Shown piece after piece: positions 33,427 to 43,319 of a DNA stretch of 64,000 nt. The translations under genes were made by a program, and so were the position numbers. The notes beneath the pieces are model-generated. The model ran no database searches. It had not been told where the DNA came from and saw nothing but the letters and a program-made list of their open reading frames with translations. Within the stretch, counting starts at the first letter, position 1, and every line of letters begins with the position of its first letter. The stretch comes from an uncultured Bacteroidia bacterium (GTDB taxonomy: Bacteria > Bacteroidota > Bacteroidia > NS11-12g > UBA955), in the NCBI GenBank assembly GCA_943788195.1, contig CALSPH010000002.1, forward strand, positions 329,054 through 393,053, written 5' to 3'.

Positions 33427-33543
33427 CTATCCTTGACGTTGTTTAAATCTTGGGTTCTTTTTATTGATGACGTATAACTTACCGTTACGTCTTACAATTT
33501 TGCAGTCTACACTGCGCTTTTTTATGGATACTCTAACTTTCAT
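33427..33543 (-). CDS. rpmJ: 50S ribosomal protein bL36, zinc-free form
   Basis: The 38-residue product begins [20 protein letters not shown] and ends NPRFKQRQG, a clear bL36. The canonical zinc ribbon needs three Cys and one His. Here only one Cys remains and the His before KQRQG is Phe, so it is a C-minus form that cannot bind zinc in the usual way. It lies between infA (8 bases) and rpsM (9 bases), the normal place. Confidence 0.95.
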   Translation of the reverse strand: MKVRVSIKKRSVDCKIVRRNGKLYVINKKNPRFKQRQG

Positions 33544-33551
33544 TATGCGTA

Positions 33552-33770
33552 CTATTTATATCTATATGTTATTCTACCTCTTGATAAATCATAAGGTGAC
33601 ATTTCAACCTGTACCTTGTCTCCTGGAAGAATTTTAATGTAATGCATTCGCATCTTTCCAGAGATTGTAGCAACAATAAGATGTCCATTTTCAAGCTCCA
33701 CTCTAAACATTGCGTTTGAGAGTGCTTCTTTGATAACTCCATCTTGTTTTATACTACTTTGTTTTGGCAT
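33552..33770 (-). CDS. infA: Translation initiation factor IF-1
   Basis: This 72-residue OB-fold protein starts [20 protein letters not shown] and has [34 protein letters not shown]-1 occupies the A site during initiation. It is preceded by the largest gap inside the cluster (57 bases to secY), which contains a promoter of its own. Confidence 0.98.
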   Translation of the reverse strand: MPKQSSIKQDGVIKEALSNAMFRVELENGHLIVATISGKMRMHYIKILPGDKVQVEMSPYDLSRGRITYRYK

Positions 33771-33789
33771 GGCTATTTTTTTCGGGCTG

Positions 33790-33820
33790 CAAAAATATGA
33801 ACTTTATTTAACTTTATCAA
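33790..33820 (-). promoter_or_regulatory. Internal promoter before infA
   Basis: On the minus strand TTG at 33820-33818, a 20-base spacer and TATTTTTG at 33797-33790 match the consensus. The infA ATG follows 19 bases later. It would drive infA-rpmJ-rpsM-rpsK-rpsD-rpoA-rplQ independently of the upstream genes. Confidence 0.6.
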
Positions 33821-33827
33821 TATCAAA

Positions 33828-35180
33828 TTACATTCCTGATTGAACATTTCTACCCCTCATTTTTCCTGACTTCATTAACCCATCATAATGACGTGTTTGA
33901 AGGTAACTATTTATTTGCTGAAGGGTATCTAAAATTACCCCTACCATAATCAACAACGAAGTACCACCATAGAATTGGGCAAAACTTGGTGAAACTCCCA
34001 TTAACCTTTGTGCAAAGGCAGGTAAAATTGCTACTAATGCTAAGAAGATAGAACCTGGTAAGGTAATTCTTGACATTACCGAATCAATAAATTCAGTAGT
34101 TCTATTCCCGGGTTTAATACCTGGAACGAATCCACCGTTTCGTTTCATTTCTTCACTAATCTTTCTTGAGTCAATGGTTATTGCGGTATAGAAATAAGTA
34201 AATACAACCACTAATAAGCCAAATACTAAGTTGTATTGCCAAGATGTATAGTCTACAAACGCACTTAATGAACTCACTGATTTCTGTAAAGTAAATGTTA
34301 CCGGAATAAACATAAGTGCTTGTGCAAATATGATTGGCATTACACCAGCCGCATTAATTTTTAAAGGCAAATATTGTCTTGCTCCACCAGCTAAACGGTT
34401 TCCAACCATCCGTTTCGCATATTGAACAGGTATTCTTCGTACGCCTTGTATTAGCAAAACGGTAGCTATAATAACAGCAACCCAAATAGCTAATTCAATA
34501 ATAGGCCATAGTAGATCTCCAGAAGTAAACTTCAAACTAATTTCACCTAATAAGCTTGGTAAAAAACTCGCGATAATACCAATCATAATTAAGAGTGATA
34601 TACCATTTCCAAGACCTTTATCTGTAATACGTTCTCCAATCCACATTGCAAACATGGTTCCCGCAACTAATAGCACAACAGAAACAGCGGTAAACATACT
34701 GTTACTCATTGCACCTGGATCAGTTAAATACAACAATGCACCGTGGTTACCCGGATTAGATTTCAAGTTGGCAACATATCCAATTGCTTGGAATAGCGTA
34801 ATACCAATGGTAAGAATACGCGTATATTGATTCATTTTATCCCTTCCTTCTTCACCCTCTCGAGAGAGTCTCTGGAAAGCAGGTACTGCTAGCGTTAGCA
34901 GTTGCATCACAATACTTGCAGAGATATAGGGCATAATCCCTAATGCAATTACCGATGCTTTATCAAAAGCACCCCCTGTAAATAGGCCCAATAGTCCAAC
35001 CAAACCACCAGATGCCTGTTGCTGCAATCCAGTTAATTGAGCAGAATCAACTCCGGGTAGAATGATATAGGTAGCTAACCTAAAGATAAAGAGATACATA
35101 AGAGTATTAATAATACGTACTCTTAGATCATCTATACTCCAGATTTCTTTTAGCTTTTGTATGAATCTCAATTTAAGCAT
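33828..35180 (-). CDS. secY: Protein translocase subunit SecY
   Basis: SecY forms the protein-conducting channel with SecE and SecG. The 450-residue, ten-helix protein shows LREVGEEGRDK-like cytoplasmic signature SREGEEGRDKMNQYTRI, GNGISLLIMIGI, and the C-terminal RITLPGSIFLALVAILP. It follows rplO after 3 bases. adk and map, which follow secY in many bacteria, are absent. Confidence 0.98.
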   Translation of the reverse strand: MLKLRFIQKLKEIWSIDDLRVRIINTLMYLFIFRLATYIILPGVDSAQLTGLQQQASGGLVGLLGLFTGGAFDKASVIALGIMPYISASIVMQLLTLAVPAFQRLSREGEEGRDKMNQYTRILTIGITLFQAIGYVANLKSNPGNHGALLYLTDPGAMSNSMFTAVSVVLLVAGTMFAMWIGERITDKGLGNGISLLIMIGIIASFLPSLLGEISLKFTSGDLLWPIIELAIWVAVIIATVLLIQGVRRIPVQYAKRMVGNRLAGGARQYLPLKINAAGVMPIIFAQALMFIPVTFTLQKSVSSLSAFVDYTSWQYNLVFGLLVVVFTYFYTAITIDSRKISEEMKRNGGFVPGIKPGNRTTEFIDSVMSRITLPGSIFLALVAILPAFAQRLMGVSPSFAQFYGGTSLLIMVGVILDTLQQINSYLQTRHYDGLMKSGKMRGRNVQSGM

Positions 35181-35183
35181 TGA

Positions 35184-35654
35184 TTAGGCGTCTTTTTTTT
35201 CGTGTTTATTAAATATTTCTACCTTGCCACCAAGCTTTTCGATAGCTTCTTTAGCCGATTTGCTAAAACCATCGGCAGTAACATCGATCTTAGTTTTTAA
35301 TTCACCACGTCCTAATATCTTAACATTATCATTTTTACCAATCATGTTCTTTTCAATGAAAGTTTCACGAGTGATTACTTTAATTTTATGTTCCGTAGCA
35401 AGCTTTTCTAAAAAGTCTAGATTTACTCCAATGTACTCAACTCTAAACGGGTTTTTAAATCCACGTTTTGGAAGTCTTCTTTGGATTGGCATTTGTCCAC
35501 CTTCAAAACCCATCTTTCTGCTATAACCACTTCTAGATTGAGCTCCATTATGTCCTCTAGTAGAAGTACCACCTCTTCCAGATCCTTGGCCTCTGCCAAT
35601 TCTTTTTCCTTTTTTTATTGAACCTTCTGCAGGTTTTAACGAATGTAAATTCAT
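35184..35654 (-). CDS. rplO: 50S ribosomal protein uL15
   Basis: At 156 residues it has the Gly-rich N-terminus KRIGRGQGSGRGGTSTRGHN, the family motif FEGGQMPIQRRLPKRGF, and a C-terminal domain with SAKEAIEKLGGKVEI. It lies 12 bases after rpmD and 3 before secY. Confidence 0.98.
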   Translation of the reverse strand: MNLHSLKPAEGSIKKGKRIGRGQGSGRGGTSTRGHNGAQSRSGYSRKMGFEGGQMPIQRRLPKRGFKNPFRVEYIGVNLDFLEKLATEHKIKVITRETFIEKNMIGKNDNVKILGRGELKTKIDVTADGFSKSAKEAIEKLGGKVEIFNKHEKKDA

Positions 35655-35666
35655 TTCTTTATACTT

Positions 35667-35849
35667 TTAATTTTCAACTTTCAATAGGTGAGCAACCGTA
35701 CGAACCATACCCAACACTTGTGGAGATGCTTCAACTTCTCTGCTTCTATTAATTTTATTTAAACCTAAGGCTACCAAAGTTCTCTTCTGGTTCTCAGGTC
35801 TACCAATACTGCTCCTAATTTGAGTAATTTTTATCTTCTTAGCTGCCAT
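35667..35849 (-). CDS. rpmD: 50S ribosomal protein uL30
   Basis: Starting at the ATG at 35849 the product is 60 residues, MAAKKIKITQIRSSIGRPEN to TVAHLLKVEN, the normal uL30 size. A longer frame upstream overlaps rpsE and has no support. It is 4 bases after the rpsE stop. Confidence 0.97.
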   Translation of the reverse strand: MAAKKIKITQIRSSIGRPENQKRTLVALGLNKINRSREVEASPQVLGMVRTVAHLLKVEN

Positions 35850-35853
35850 TTTC

Positions 35854-36372
35854 TTATCCTTTAAAAACTTTTTCCAATGAAACTCCTCTTTGCTGAGCAA
35901 CGGTATACGGATCTCTTAATTTAGCCAATGCATCAATAGTTGCTTTTACCACGTTATGTGGGTTAGAGGAACCTTTTGATTTAGCCAAAACATCGTGAAC
36001 ACCTGCACTTTCCAATACAGCACGCATTGCACCACCGGCAATAACGCCTGTACCACCCGCTGCTGGTTTCAAAAACACATATCCACCGCCAAACTTGCCG
36101 TATTGTTCATGTGGAAGGGTACCATTAATAATCGGCACTCTTCTTAAATTCTTCTTGGCATCTTCAATACCTTTAGAAATAGCTGTAATAACCTCTGAGG
36201 CTTTTCCAAGACCATGACCAACAACACCATTACCGTCTCCAACAACAACAATTGCAGTAAAACTAAAAGTTCTACCCCCTTTTGTTACTTTAGCAACACG
36301 TTGTATACCAACCACTTTTTCGGTTAGTTCAATCTCACTTGATTTAATTCTTTTTATATTTTGAGTTGACAT
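35854..36372 (-). CDS. rpsE: 30S ribosomal protein uS5
   Basis: The 172-residue protein has the N-terminal dsRNA-like domain ([35 protein letters not shown]) and the C-terminal domain with [19 protein letters not shown]. It helps translational accuracy and forms part of the mRNA entry helicase. The N-terminal 'KGGR' loop, where spectinomycin-resistance changes occur, appears unaltered. Confidence 0.98.
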   Translation of the reverse strand: MSTQNIKRIKSSEIELTEKVVGIQRVAKVTKGGRTFSFTAIVVVGDGNGVVGHGLGKASEVITAISKGIEDAKKNLRRVPIINGTLPHEQYGKFGGGYVFLKPAAGGTGVIAGGAMRAVLESAGVHDVLAKSKGSSNPHNVVKATIDALAKLRDPYTVAQQRGVSLEKVFKG

Positions 36373-36383
36373 TATCTTTTCTT

Positions 36384-36743
36384 TTAAAATTCTAAACCAG
36401 CTTCCCTTGCTCCGTCTGCAAGACTTTTAATTCTACCATGGTATAAATACCCATTACGATCAAATTTAACTTGCTTGATCCCTTTTTCAATTGCGCGTTC
36501 CGCAATTTTCTTACCAACGATGCTTGCTATTTCTACTTTAGTTCCAGAAGCTTTTATTACATCTTCTTCTCTGGAGCTAGCTGCAAGCAAAGTGTGTGCT
36601 TGAGAATCATCTATTACTTGAGCATAAATCTCTTTATTGCTTCTGAACACGCATAATCTAGGACATTCAGAGTTTCCTTGAACAGAGTCTCTAAACCTTC
36701 TTTTGATCCTTAATCTTCTTAATACTTTCTTATCTTTCGCCAT
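36384..36743 (-). CDS. rplR: 50S ribosomal protein uL18
   Basis: This 119-residue 5S rRNA-binding protein has [34 protein letters not shown] and the C-terminal [23 protein letters not shown]. It sits between rplF and rpsE with short gaps. Confidence 0.98.
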   Translation of the reverse strand: MAKDKKVLRRLRIKRRFRDSVQGNSECPRLCVFRSNKEIYAQVIDDSQAHTLLAASSREEDVIKASGTKVEIASIVGKKIAERAIEKGIKQVKFDRNGYLYHGRIKSLADGAREAGLEF

Positions 36744-36751
36744 GATTCTAA

Positions 36752-37309
36752 TTATTTAGCAGCTGTTTTACCGGCTTTTCTTCTAACTTGTTCTCCTGCA
36801 AATCGAATACCTTTTCCTTTATATGGTTCTGGTTTTCTCAATGATCTAATTTTTGCCGCAACTTGTCCAACCAATTGTTTATCCATTGATTCTAAGAGTA
36901 TTGTTGGGTTTTTTCCTTTCTCCGTTACCGTTTCAACTTTAACTTCAGTTGGTATAGCCATCATAATTTTATGTGAATATCCTAAAGACATTTCCAACAA
37001 ATTTCCTTGATTGCTACATTTATAACCAACACCAACCAATTCTTGCGCTGTTTTGTGTCCTTGGCTCACTCCAATAACCATATTATTGATTAATGTTCTA
37101 TATAAACCATGTAACGATTTTGATATTTTTTCTTCGTTGGGTCTACTAACAATAATATTCCCATCTTCTACTTTAACATCTAAACCACCTTTTATCTCTT
37201 GTGTTAACTCGCCCTTTGGGCCTTTAACGGTTACGATTGAAGCCTTTGAGTCGAAATTAAATTCAACTCCAGAAGGGATTTCAATGATTGCATTTCCTAT
37301 TCTAGACAT
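36752..37309 (-). CDS. rplF: 50S ribosomal protein uL6
   Basis: The 185-residue protein has two repeated beta domains; the second holds [21 protein letters not shown] and the end [20 protein letters not shown]. It lies near the sarcin-ricin loop. It follows rpsH after 9 bases. Confidence 0.98.
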   Translation of the reverse strand: MSRIGNAIIEIPSGVEFNFDSKASIVTVKGPKGELTQEIKGGLDVKVEDGNIIVSRPNEEKISKSLHGLYRTLINNMVIGVSQGHKTAQELVGVGYKCSNQGNLLEMSLGYSHKIMMAIPTEVKVETVTEKGKNPTILLESMDKQLVGQVAAKIRSLRKPEPYKGKGIRFAGEQVRRKAGKTAAK

Positions 37310-37318
37310 AATTTTATT

Positions 37319-37720
37319 TTAGCTTACAAAACATAGAACTTCTCCACCTACGTTTAGTTCTCTTGCTTTTTTATCTGTTATTACTCCGTGAGAAGTTGAC
37401 ACTATTGCAACTCCTAAACCATTTAATACGCGAGGCAATTTATCTGCACTTGAGTATTTTCTTAAACCCGGCTTACTGTATCGTTTAATCTCGCGAATTG
37501 CAGGGATTTTAGACACTGGGTTATACTTCAAGGCAATTTTGATAACACCTTGGTTATTCGCTGTATCTTCAAACTTATATTTTAAAATATAACCTTGATC
37601 ATAAAGCACTTCGGTCATTGCCTTTTTCATATTGGAAGCTGGGATTTCCACGATTCGGTGATTAGCCTTAATCGCATTTCTCAACCTCGTTAAATAATCT
37701 GATATTGGATCTGAATACAT
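37319..37720 (-). CDS. rpsH: 30S ribosomal protein uS8
   Basis: The 133-residue protein starts [20 protein letters not shown] and ends in the uS8 signature [20 protein letters not shown] and GGEVLCFVS. It binds the central domain of 16S rRNA and is the translational repressor of the spc operon in E. coli; regulation here cannot be read from sequence. Confidence 0.98.
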   Translation of the reverse strand: MYSDPISDYLTRLRNAIKANHRIVEIPASNMKKAMTEVLYDQGYILKYKFEDTANNQGVIKIALKYNPVSKIPAIREIKRYSKPGLRKYSSADKLPRVLNGLGVAIVSTSHGVITDKKARELNVGGEVLCFVS

Positions 37721-37735
37721 TTCTTTTTTATTAAA

Positions 37736-38005
37736 TTACCAACTTGATTTTGTTATTCCTGGAATTTTTCCATCAGAAGCCATTTCTCTAAAAACGTTTC
37801 TGCAAAGACCAAAGTCTCTCATATAACCACGAGGTCTTCCCGTAATGTTACATCTATTTCTTAAACGAACAGGAGAAGCATTTTTAGGAAGTTTTTGTAA
37901 ACCTTCCCAATCTCCTTCTGCTTTTAACTTAGCTCTTTTTTCTGCAAAACGCGCTACCATTCGTTCTCGTTTGCGCTGTCTTGCTTTCATTGATTCCTTT
38001 GCCAT
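37736..38005 (-). CDS. rpsN: 30S ribosomal protein uS14, zinc-free form
   Basis: This 89-residue form lacks the CxxC pairs of the short zinc-binding type. It has [20 protein letters not shown] and [19 protein letters not shown], then the end [11 protein letters not shown]. It lies 15 bases before rpsH in the transcript. Confidence 0.98.
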   Translation of the reverse strand: MAKESMKARQRKRERMVARFAEKRAKLKAEGDWEGLQKLPKNASPVRLRNRCNITGRPRGYMRDFGLCRNVFREMASDGKIPGITKSSW

Positions 38006-38025
38006 CTTTCTTCTTTTTCTATTTG

Positions 38026-38577
38026 TTATTTTTTCTTAAAAGGCATCCCAAACAATTTTAATAGCTCAAGGCACTCAATATCGTTACCTGAATTGGTTAC
38101 AATTGTTATATCCATTCCAGTGATTCTACTTACTTTATCAATATCAATTTCAGGGAAAATGATTTGTTCTTTAACACCAATCGTGTAGTTACCTCTTCCG
38201 TCAAAACCTTTTACAGCAAGACCTTGGAAATCTCTAACACGTGGTAAAGAAATATCGATAAAACGTTCAAGAAATTCATACATTTTATCGCCTCTCAAAG
38301 TTACCTTAGCTCCAATTGGCATATCTTCTCTTAACTTAAAGTTAGAGATCGCCTTTTTGGAAATTGTAGCTACGGCTGCTTGCCCTGCAATAAGTGTCAT
38401 CTGCTCTACAGCAGCATCTACTAATTTCTTATCAGAAACTCCTTCACCTACTCCTTGATTAAGGCAAACTTTTTTGATTCTTGGAACTTCCATTACACTT
38501 TTGTACTTGAACTTTTCGTTCATCGCTGGTACAATTTCTTCGGTGTACTTTGTTCTTAATTTTGGTGCGTAATTCAT
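38026..38577 (-). CDS. rplE: 50S ribosomal protein uL5
   Basis: The 183-residue 5S rRNA-binding protein has [40 protein letters not shown] and the C-terminal [20 protein letters not shown]. It forms the bridge to the 30S head. It follows rplX after 4 bases. Confidence 0.98.
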   Translation of the reverse strand: MNYAPKLRTKYTEEIVPAMNEKFKYKSVMEVPRIKKVCLNQGVGEGVSDKKLVDAAVEQMTLIAGQAAVATISKKAISNFKLREDMPIGAKVTLRGDKMYEFLERFIDISLPRVRDFQGLAVKGFDGRGNYTIGVKEQIIFPEIDIDKVSRITGMDITIVTNSGNDIECLELLKLFGMPFKKK

Positions 38578-38581
38578 TTTA

Positions 38582-38902
38582 TTACTTTATAAATTCTCCC
38601 GTTTTCTTTGAATATCTCTGAAGCTGACCTTTATCATTTAGCTTCCGTCCGGTCTTTACTATTTCTCCACCAACCACTAAAGCTAAATTGCTCAAATGGA
38701 TCGATGCTTCTGTTTTCACTAAACCACCATCTGGGTTGTTTTGATCAACCTGAGGTTTAAGGTGTTTGGTAACAATATTATACCCTTCAACAATTGCTCG
38801 TTGCTTTTTAGCATCTACGGTCAATACTTTAGCTGGATCTTTTCCTTTATCCACGCCTACTATCGCCTTTACTAAATCTCCTTTTTTAATATGCAATTTC
38901 AT
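38582..38902 (-). CDS. rplX: 50S ribosomal protein uL24
   Basis: The 106-residue KOW-domain protein starts [20 protein letters not shown] and has [16 protein letters not shown] and [10 protein letters not shown]. It starts 50S assembly and lies at the tunnel exit. It follows rplN after 9 bases. Confidence 0.98.
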   Translation of the reverse strand: MKLHIKKGDLVKAIVGVDKGKDPAKVLTVDAKKQRAIVEGYNIVTKHLKPQVDQNNPDGGLVKTEASIHLSNLALVVGGEIVKTGRKLNDKGQLQRYSKKTGEFIK

Positions 38903-38911
38903 AATCCTTAT

Positions 38912-39280
38912 TTATAATACTTCTGGAGCCAATGAAACAATTTTCATAAATGAACGATCTCTCAACTCTCTGGCTACTGGTCCAAAAATCCGAGTGCCAC
39001 GTGGCTCATCTTGAGGATTCAATAAAACACATGAGTTTTCATCAAATCGAATATATGAACCATCTGGTCTTCTTACTTCTTTCTTCACACGCACAACAAC
39101 GGCCTTTGAAACAGCCCCTTTCTTGATTCCTCCACTAGGCATTGCGTCCTTTACTGAAACAACAATCTTGTCGCCCACAGAAGCATATCTTCTTTTGGTG
39201 CCGCCTAACACACGTATGCAAAGTACTTCCTTTGCTCCGCTGTTATCAGCTACTTTTAATCTTGACTCTTGCTGTATCAT
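38912..39280 (-). CDS. rplN: 50S ribosomal protein uL14
   Basis: At 122 residues, [20 protein letters not shown], then DNSG-type barrel and the C-terminal [20 protein letters not shown], identify uL14. It contacts bL19 and the 30S subunit. It follows rpsQ after 1 base. Confidence 0.98.
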   Translation of the reverse strand: MIQQESRLKVADNSGAKEVLCIRVLGGTKRRYASVGDKIVVSVKDAMPSGGIKKGAVSKAVVVRVKKEVRRPDGSYIRFDENSCVLLNPQDEPRGTRIFGPVARELRDRSFMKIVSLAPEVL

Positions 39281-39281
39281 T

Positions 39282-39542
39282 TTATTTCGCTTTTTCTACA
39301 ATGTTTACCAAACGCCATCTCTTCAACTTACTTGTTGGACGCGTTTCCATAATCTCTACAATATCATTGATATTGCATTCGTTTTTCTCATCATGCGCAT
39401 GAAACTTCTTGGTAGACTTAAAATATTTACCATACATTTTATGCTTCACTCTACGTTCCATTGCTACAGTAATGGTTTTTTCCATTTTGTTACTTGTAAC
39501 AATACCCGTAACCACTTTTCGTGCATTTCTATTCAATTCCAT
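39282..39542 (-). CDS. rpsQ: 30S ribosomal protein uS17
   Basis: From the ATG at 39542 the product has 86 residues: [32 protein letters not shown] motif ([16 protein letters not shown]) and the end [16 protein letters not shown] longer frame would overlap rpmC and begin within its C-terminus without support. The distance to rpmC is one base. Confidence 0.97.
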   Translation of the reverse strand: MELNRNARKVVTGIVTSNKMEKTITVAMERRVKHKMYGKYFKSTKKFHAHDEKNECNINDIVEIMETRPTSKLKRWRLVNIVEKAK

Positions 39543-39543
39543 T

Positions 39544-39756
39544 TTATTCTTCGCCTTTAACTTGGTTAGCAATTCTTCTGCTGTTCATTTCTGTTATTAA
39601 CCTTGCAATGGTCTTCTTGGACTCAGCAATTTTTCCAGGGTTTTCCAAAGTGGAAACTCCATGAGCAAACTTTAATTTATCAAGCATTCTTCGTTCTTCG
39701 CGAAGTCTGCTATTTAATTCATTGTTTGGTAAGTCTTTTATATCTGCGTATTTCAT
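39544..39756 (-). CDS. rpmC: 50S ribosomal protein uL29
   Basis: This 70-residue helical hairpin protein has [20 protein letters not shown], then [20 protein letters not shown] and [11 protein letters not shown]. It lies at the tunnel exit where trigger factor and SRP bind. It follows rplP after 17 bases. Confidence 0.97.
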   Translation of the reverse strand: MKYADIKDLPNNELNSRLREERRMLDKLKFAHGVSTLENPGKIAESKKTIARLITEMNSRRIANQVKGEE

Positions 39757-39773
39757 TTTAAATCACTAATTAA

Positions 39774-40190
39774 TTATGCCACTCCTGGTCGACTTGAAAA
39801 TTTACATAATACAGGTAGCTTTTGAGCAGCTAAACGCAATGCTTCCTTGGCTACTTCATCAGTAACACCTGAAATTTCGAACATGATTGTTCCAGGTTTT
39901 ACGATTGCTACCCAATATTCTGGTGCTCCCTTACCTTTTCCCATCCTAACCTCTGCAGGTTTCTTAGTAACAGGCTTGTCTGGAAATATTCGTATCCATA
40001 CTTGACCTTCTCTTTTCATATATCTGGTCATCGCAATACGGGCTGCTTCAATTTGTCTTGAAGTAATCCATGCAGGCTCAAGGCTTTTTAAACCGTGATC
40101 ACCAAAATTGATCCGATGACCTCTAGTTGCAAGACCTTTTACACGGCCTTTCTGCATCTTTCTATATTTCGTTCTCTTAGGACTTAACAT
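39774..40190 (-). CDS. rplP: 50S ribosomal protein uL16
   Basis: The 138-residue protein has [40 protein letters not shown] and [20 protein letters not shown], which together define uL16. It positions tRNA in the A and P sites. It is 11 bases after rpsC. Confidence 0.98.
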   Translation of the reverse strand: MLSPKRTKYRKMQKGRVKGLATRGHRINFGDHGLKSLEPAWITSRQIEAARIAMTRYMKREGQVWIRIFPDKPVTKKPAEVRMGKGKGAPEYWVAIVKPGTIMFEISGVTDEVAKEALRLAAQKLPVLCKFSSRPGVA

Positions 40191-40201
40191 AATTTTTTAT
40201 C

Positions 40202-40912
40202 TTAATCTCTTTCTCTTCTTTCAGGTCTTCGGTTAGAACCCTTTCGTTGTGGTTTCTCGGATTTTTGAACTGGAGATAAATCTACTTTTCCAAACTTCTC
40301 TCCTCTACAAACCCATACTTTAACACCAATCTTACCATAAACTGTTTGAGCTTCTGTTAATGCATAATCAATATCTGCTCTCAATGTATGCAATGGAATT
40401 CTACCATCTTTATACTGCTCTGAACGTGCCATCTCTGCCCCATTCAACCTTCCAGATATACCTACCTTGATTCCTTCAGCGCCCATACGAATTGTACTAG
40501 CTATAGCACCTTTAATCGCACGTTTATAAGAAACCCTACCTTCAATTTGGCTGGCAATACTCTCTGATACTAATTTAGCATCTAACTCAGGTCGCTTAAT
40601 TTCAAAGATGTTGATCTGAACATCTTTTTTGGTAAGCTTTTTAATCTCTTCTTTAATTTTATCAACTTCAGAACCACCTTTACCAATCACAATTCCTGGT
40701 CTAGCAGTAAAAATGGTTATGATTAAACGTTTTACGGTTCTTTCGATAACTACTTTAGAAATACCCCCACGTGAAATACGTGCTTGGATATACTTTCTAA
40801 TGCGGTCATCCTCGTATAATTTTTCGGCAAATTCATCGCCACCATACCAGCTTGAGTCCCATCCTCTGATGATACCCAATCTCATACCTATAGGATTTAC
40901 TTTTTGTCCCAT
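40202..40912 (-). CDS. rpsC: 30S ribosomal protein uS3
   Basis: The 236-residue protein contains the KH domain ([20 protein letters not shown]) and the C-terminal domain with [21 protein letters not shown] charged tail rich in Arg, Lys and Glu ends it. It forms part of the mRNA entry channel. It is 2 bases after rplV. Confidence 0.98.
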   Translation of the reverse strand: MGQKVNPIGMRLGIIRGWDSSWYGGDEFAEKLYEDDRIRKYIQARISRGGISKVVIERTVKRLIITIFTARPGIVIGKGGSEVDKIKEEIKKLTKKDVQINIFEIKRPELDAKLVSESIASQIEGRVSYKRAIKGAIASTIRMGAEGIKVGISGRLNGAEMARSEQYKDGRIPLHTLRADIDYALTEAQTVYGKIGVKVWVCRGEKFGKVDLSPVQKSEKPQRKGSNRRPERRERD

Positions 40913-40914
40913 CC

Positions 40915-41286
40915 TTATGCTTCGTTTTGGTTAGTTGATTCCATATTTTCCATTTTATCTACCACTATGGTAACTTGATTTGATCTTTTCTTGATTCGAT
41001 GTGCTCTTCCTTGTGGTGCAGTTCTTAGTCGCTTTAACGCAACGCCTTCGTCCACAAATACCGTTTTAACAATTAAATTGTCAAGTGACGCATTATCGTT
41101 CTTATTTAACCAATTGCTTGTTGCGCTTTTAAGTGTTTTAAGCATGTACTCACTATACAACATCCTGTTATTATGAGATAAAACAGCAGTAGCTTTCACT
41201 ACATCCATTCCTCTTATCTGATCAGCGATCAATCTCATCTTGCGAGGAGATAACGGACATTTTCTTAATATTGCTTTTGCCTCCAT
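40915..41286 (-). CDS. rplV: 50S ribosomal protein uL22
   Basis: The 123-residue protein starts [20 protein letters not shown] and has the beta-hairpin region ending [17 protein letters not shown] that lines the exit tunnel. The hairpin shows [17 protein letters not shown] without the deletions associated with macrolide resistance. It is 8 bases after rpsS. Confidence 0.97.
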   Translation of the reverse strand: MEAKAILRKCPLSPRKMRLIADQIRGMDVVKATAVLSHNNRMLYSEYMLKTLKSATSNWLNKNDNASLDNLIVKTVFVDEGVALKRLRTAPQGRAHRIKKRSNQVTIVVDKMENMESTNQNEA

Positions 41287-41294
41287 ATCCTTAA

Positions 41295-41555
41295 TTATTT
41301 CTTACCGTGACCTTTAAATGTTCGGGTTGGAGCAAATTCGCCCAACTTGTGACCTACCATATTCTCAGTTACGTAAACTGGAATAAATTTATTTCCATTG
41401 TGTACAGCTATTGTATGCCCCACAAAATCTGGAGAAATCATACTACCTCTTGACCACGTTTTTACAACGGATTTCTTACTGCTTTCATTCATTTCAGCAA
41501 TTTTTCTATCCAACTTGTAGAAAATATATGGTCCTTTTTTTAATGATCTTGCCAT
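41295..41555 (-). CDS. rpsS: 30S ribosomal protein uS19
   Basis: The 86-residue protein starts [20 protein letters not shown] and contains [20 protein letters not shown] and [16 protein letters not shown]. It contacts tRNA and bridges to the 50S through uS13. It is 2 bases after rplB. Confidence 0.98.
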   Translation of the reverse strand: MARSLKKGPYIFYKLDRKIAEMNESSKKSVVKTWSRGSMISPDFVGHTIAVHNGNKFIPVYVTENMVGHKLGEFAPTRTFKGHGKK

Positions 41556-41557
41556 GC

Positions 41558-42397
41558 TTATTTATTTCTTTTTGAAACTCGTTTATCCACGATTAAAGCA
41601 CTAGATGCTTTATTCTTATCTCTTGTTTTTTGTCCTTGTGAGTAAACTAGGTTTTTGTTTCTAGGTTGTCCACCCTTGTTTCTTCCTTCACCACCACCCA
41701 TTGGATGATCTACTGGGTTCATTGCAGAAGGTCGAGTTGATGGACGTCTTCCTTTCCATCTGTTTCTACCGGCTTTCCCCATGTTTTCCAACATGTGCTC
41801 AGAATTTGATACTGAACCAATAACAGCCATACAAGTTGTTAAAACCATTCTGGTTTCACCTGATGGAAGCTTAATGGTCGCATATTTTCCTTCTCTTGCC
41901 AAAATCTGCGCATAATTACCTGCAGATCTGCACATACGCGCACCTTGTCTAGGAGCCAATTCAATATTATGAATTATTGTTCCTAAAGGTATTTCTCCTA
42001 ATGGCAAAGCATTCCCAATTTCCGGTGCTGAACCAGGTCCAGATACAACGGTTGCGCCTTCTTTTAATCCAGTAGGGCAAATGATATATCTCAACTCTTT
42101 GTCTGCATATTCAACCAATGCAATTCGTGCAGAACGATTGGGATCATATTGAACACTAGTTACCGTTGCAACATCGCCATGACGTTCTCTAATGAAATCA
42201 ATAATTCTATATTTTCTTTTATGTCCTCCACCAAGACCTTTAATAGTCATTCTACCTTGGTTGTTTCTTCCTCCCGATTTCTTGTTTGGAACCAATAGAC
42301 TTTTCTCAGGTTTCTTATGGGTACCAACCTCAGAATTGGTGTTTGCAATTCTGAAACGTTGACCTGGTGTTGTGGGTTTTAATCTTTTAACTGGCAT
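41558..42397 (-). CDS. rplB: 50S ribosomal protein uL2
   Basis: This 279-residue peptidyl-transferase-centre protein has [39 protein letters not shown] and the conserved C-terminal loop [19 protein letters not shown] containing the His near the active centre. It is 2 bases after rplW. Confidence 0.98.
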   Translation of the reverse strand: MPVKRLKPTTPGQRFRIANTNSEVGTHKKPEKSLLVPNKKSGGRNNQGRMTIKGLGGGHKRKYRIIDFIRERHGDVATVTSVQYDPNRSARIALVEYADKELRYIICPTGLKEGATVVSGPGSAPEIGNALPLGEIPLGTIIHNIELAPRQGARMCRSAGNYAQILAREGKYATIKLPSGETRMVLTTCMAVIGSVSNSEHMLENMGKAGRNRWKGRRPSTRPSAMNPVDHPMGGGEGRNKGGQPRNKNLVYSQGQKTRDKNKASSALIVDKRVSKRNK

Positions 42398-42399
42398 GG

Positions 42400-42687
42400 T
42401 TATACGTTTTCAAAATAATCAATACTCTGTCCATCTTTTAATGAGAAAATAGCCTTCTTTACGCTATTTGTTTTCCCCGTGATTTGACCTGTTTTACGAT
42501 TCTTTCTAGATTTTCTAGAAGTAATCATTGTGTTCAACTTTACCACTTCAACTTCGAAGTATTCTTCAATAGCCTTTTTTATTTCTGGCTTAGTTGCTTT
42601 TCGGTCTACAATGAATCCATACTGACCGCGTCTTTCTTGCAAAAGATTTAGCTTCTCGGATATGATTGGTTTCTTTAGTACTGACAT
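42400..42687 (-). CDS. rplW: 50S ribosomal protein uL23
   Basis: The 95-residue protein has LKKPIISEKLNLLQERRGQY, VDRKATKPEIKKAIEEYFEV and TGKTNSVKKAIFSLKDGQSI. It is the docking site for trigger factor and SRP at the exit tunnel. It is 1 base after rplD. Confidence 0.98.
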   Translation of the reverse strand: MSVLKKPIISEKLNLLQERRGQYGFIVDRKATKPEIKKAIEEYFEVEVVKLNTMITSRKSRKNRKTGQITGKTNSVKKAIFSLKDGQSIDYFENV

Positions 42688-42688
42688 C

Positions 42689-43318
42689 TTATTTTACTAA
42701 TATTTCTTCGATCGCTTTTACTGAATCTTGAAGCACAATTAAATTTTTTGCTTTCAAGATTTGGTACGTGTTAATATCACTTGCTTTAATAACTTCCGCA
42801 TTTGGATAGTTTCTTCCAGATTTAGCCAATACGCTATCTGTTTCTGGAGTGATCACTAAAGTTCTAACATTACTTGCACCTAAATTATCCAAAACAGAAA
42901 TAAATTCTTTTGTACTAGGCGCTTCAAAACTGAAGTTCTCAACTACAATGATTTCATTTTGCTTTGCTTTATAAGTTAAAGCAGATAGACGCGCTACTTG
43001 CTTCAGCTTTTTATTCAATTTGAAAGAATAATTTCTTGGTTTAGGACCGAACATTCTTGCTCCGCCTCTCATTAAACCACTTTTTGCGCTACCCGCACGT
43101 GCAGTACCCGTACCCTTTTGTCTTTTGATTTTCTTGGTACTCTTATTAATCTCCCATAACTCTTTAGTCTTATGCGTTCCTTGTCTTTGATTCGCCAAGA
43201 ATTGCTTAACATCTAAATAAATTGCGTGATCATTTGGCTCAACACCAAAAACAGCTTTATTCAATTCTACAGTGCTACCTGTATCCTTTCCTTTTATATC
43301 TACTACGTTCACTTTCAT
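42689..43318 (-). CDS. rplD: 50S ribosomal protein uL4
   Basis: From the ATG at 43318 the product has 209 residues, MKVNVVDIKGKDTGSTVELN. The tunnel loop (TKKIKRQKGTGTARAGSAKS, then GGARMFGPKPRNYSFKLNKK) identifies uL4. A TTG 12 bases upstream is in frame but overlaps rplC and is less likely. In E. coli uL4 represses the S10 operon; no such leader can be recognised here. Confidence 0.98.
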   Translation of the reverse strand: MKVNVVDIKGKDTGSTVELNKAVFGVEPNDHAIYLDVKQFLANQRQGTHKTKELWEINKSTKKIKRQKGTGTARAGSAKSGLMRGGARMFGPKPRNYSFKLNKKLKQVARLSALTYKAKQNEIIVVENFSFEAPSTKEFISVLDNLGASNVRTLVITPETDSVLAKSGRNYPNAEVIKASDINTYQILKAKNLIVLQDSVKAIEEILVK

Positions 43319-43319
43319 C

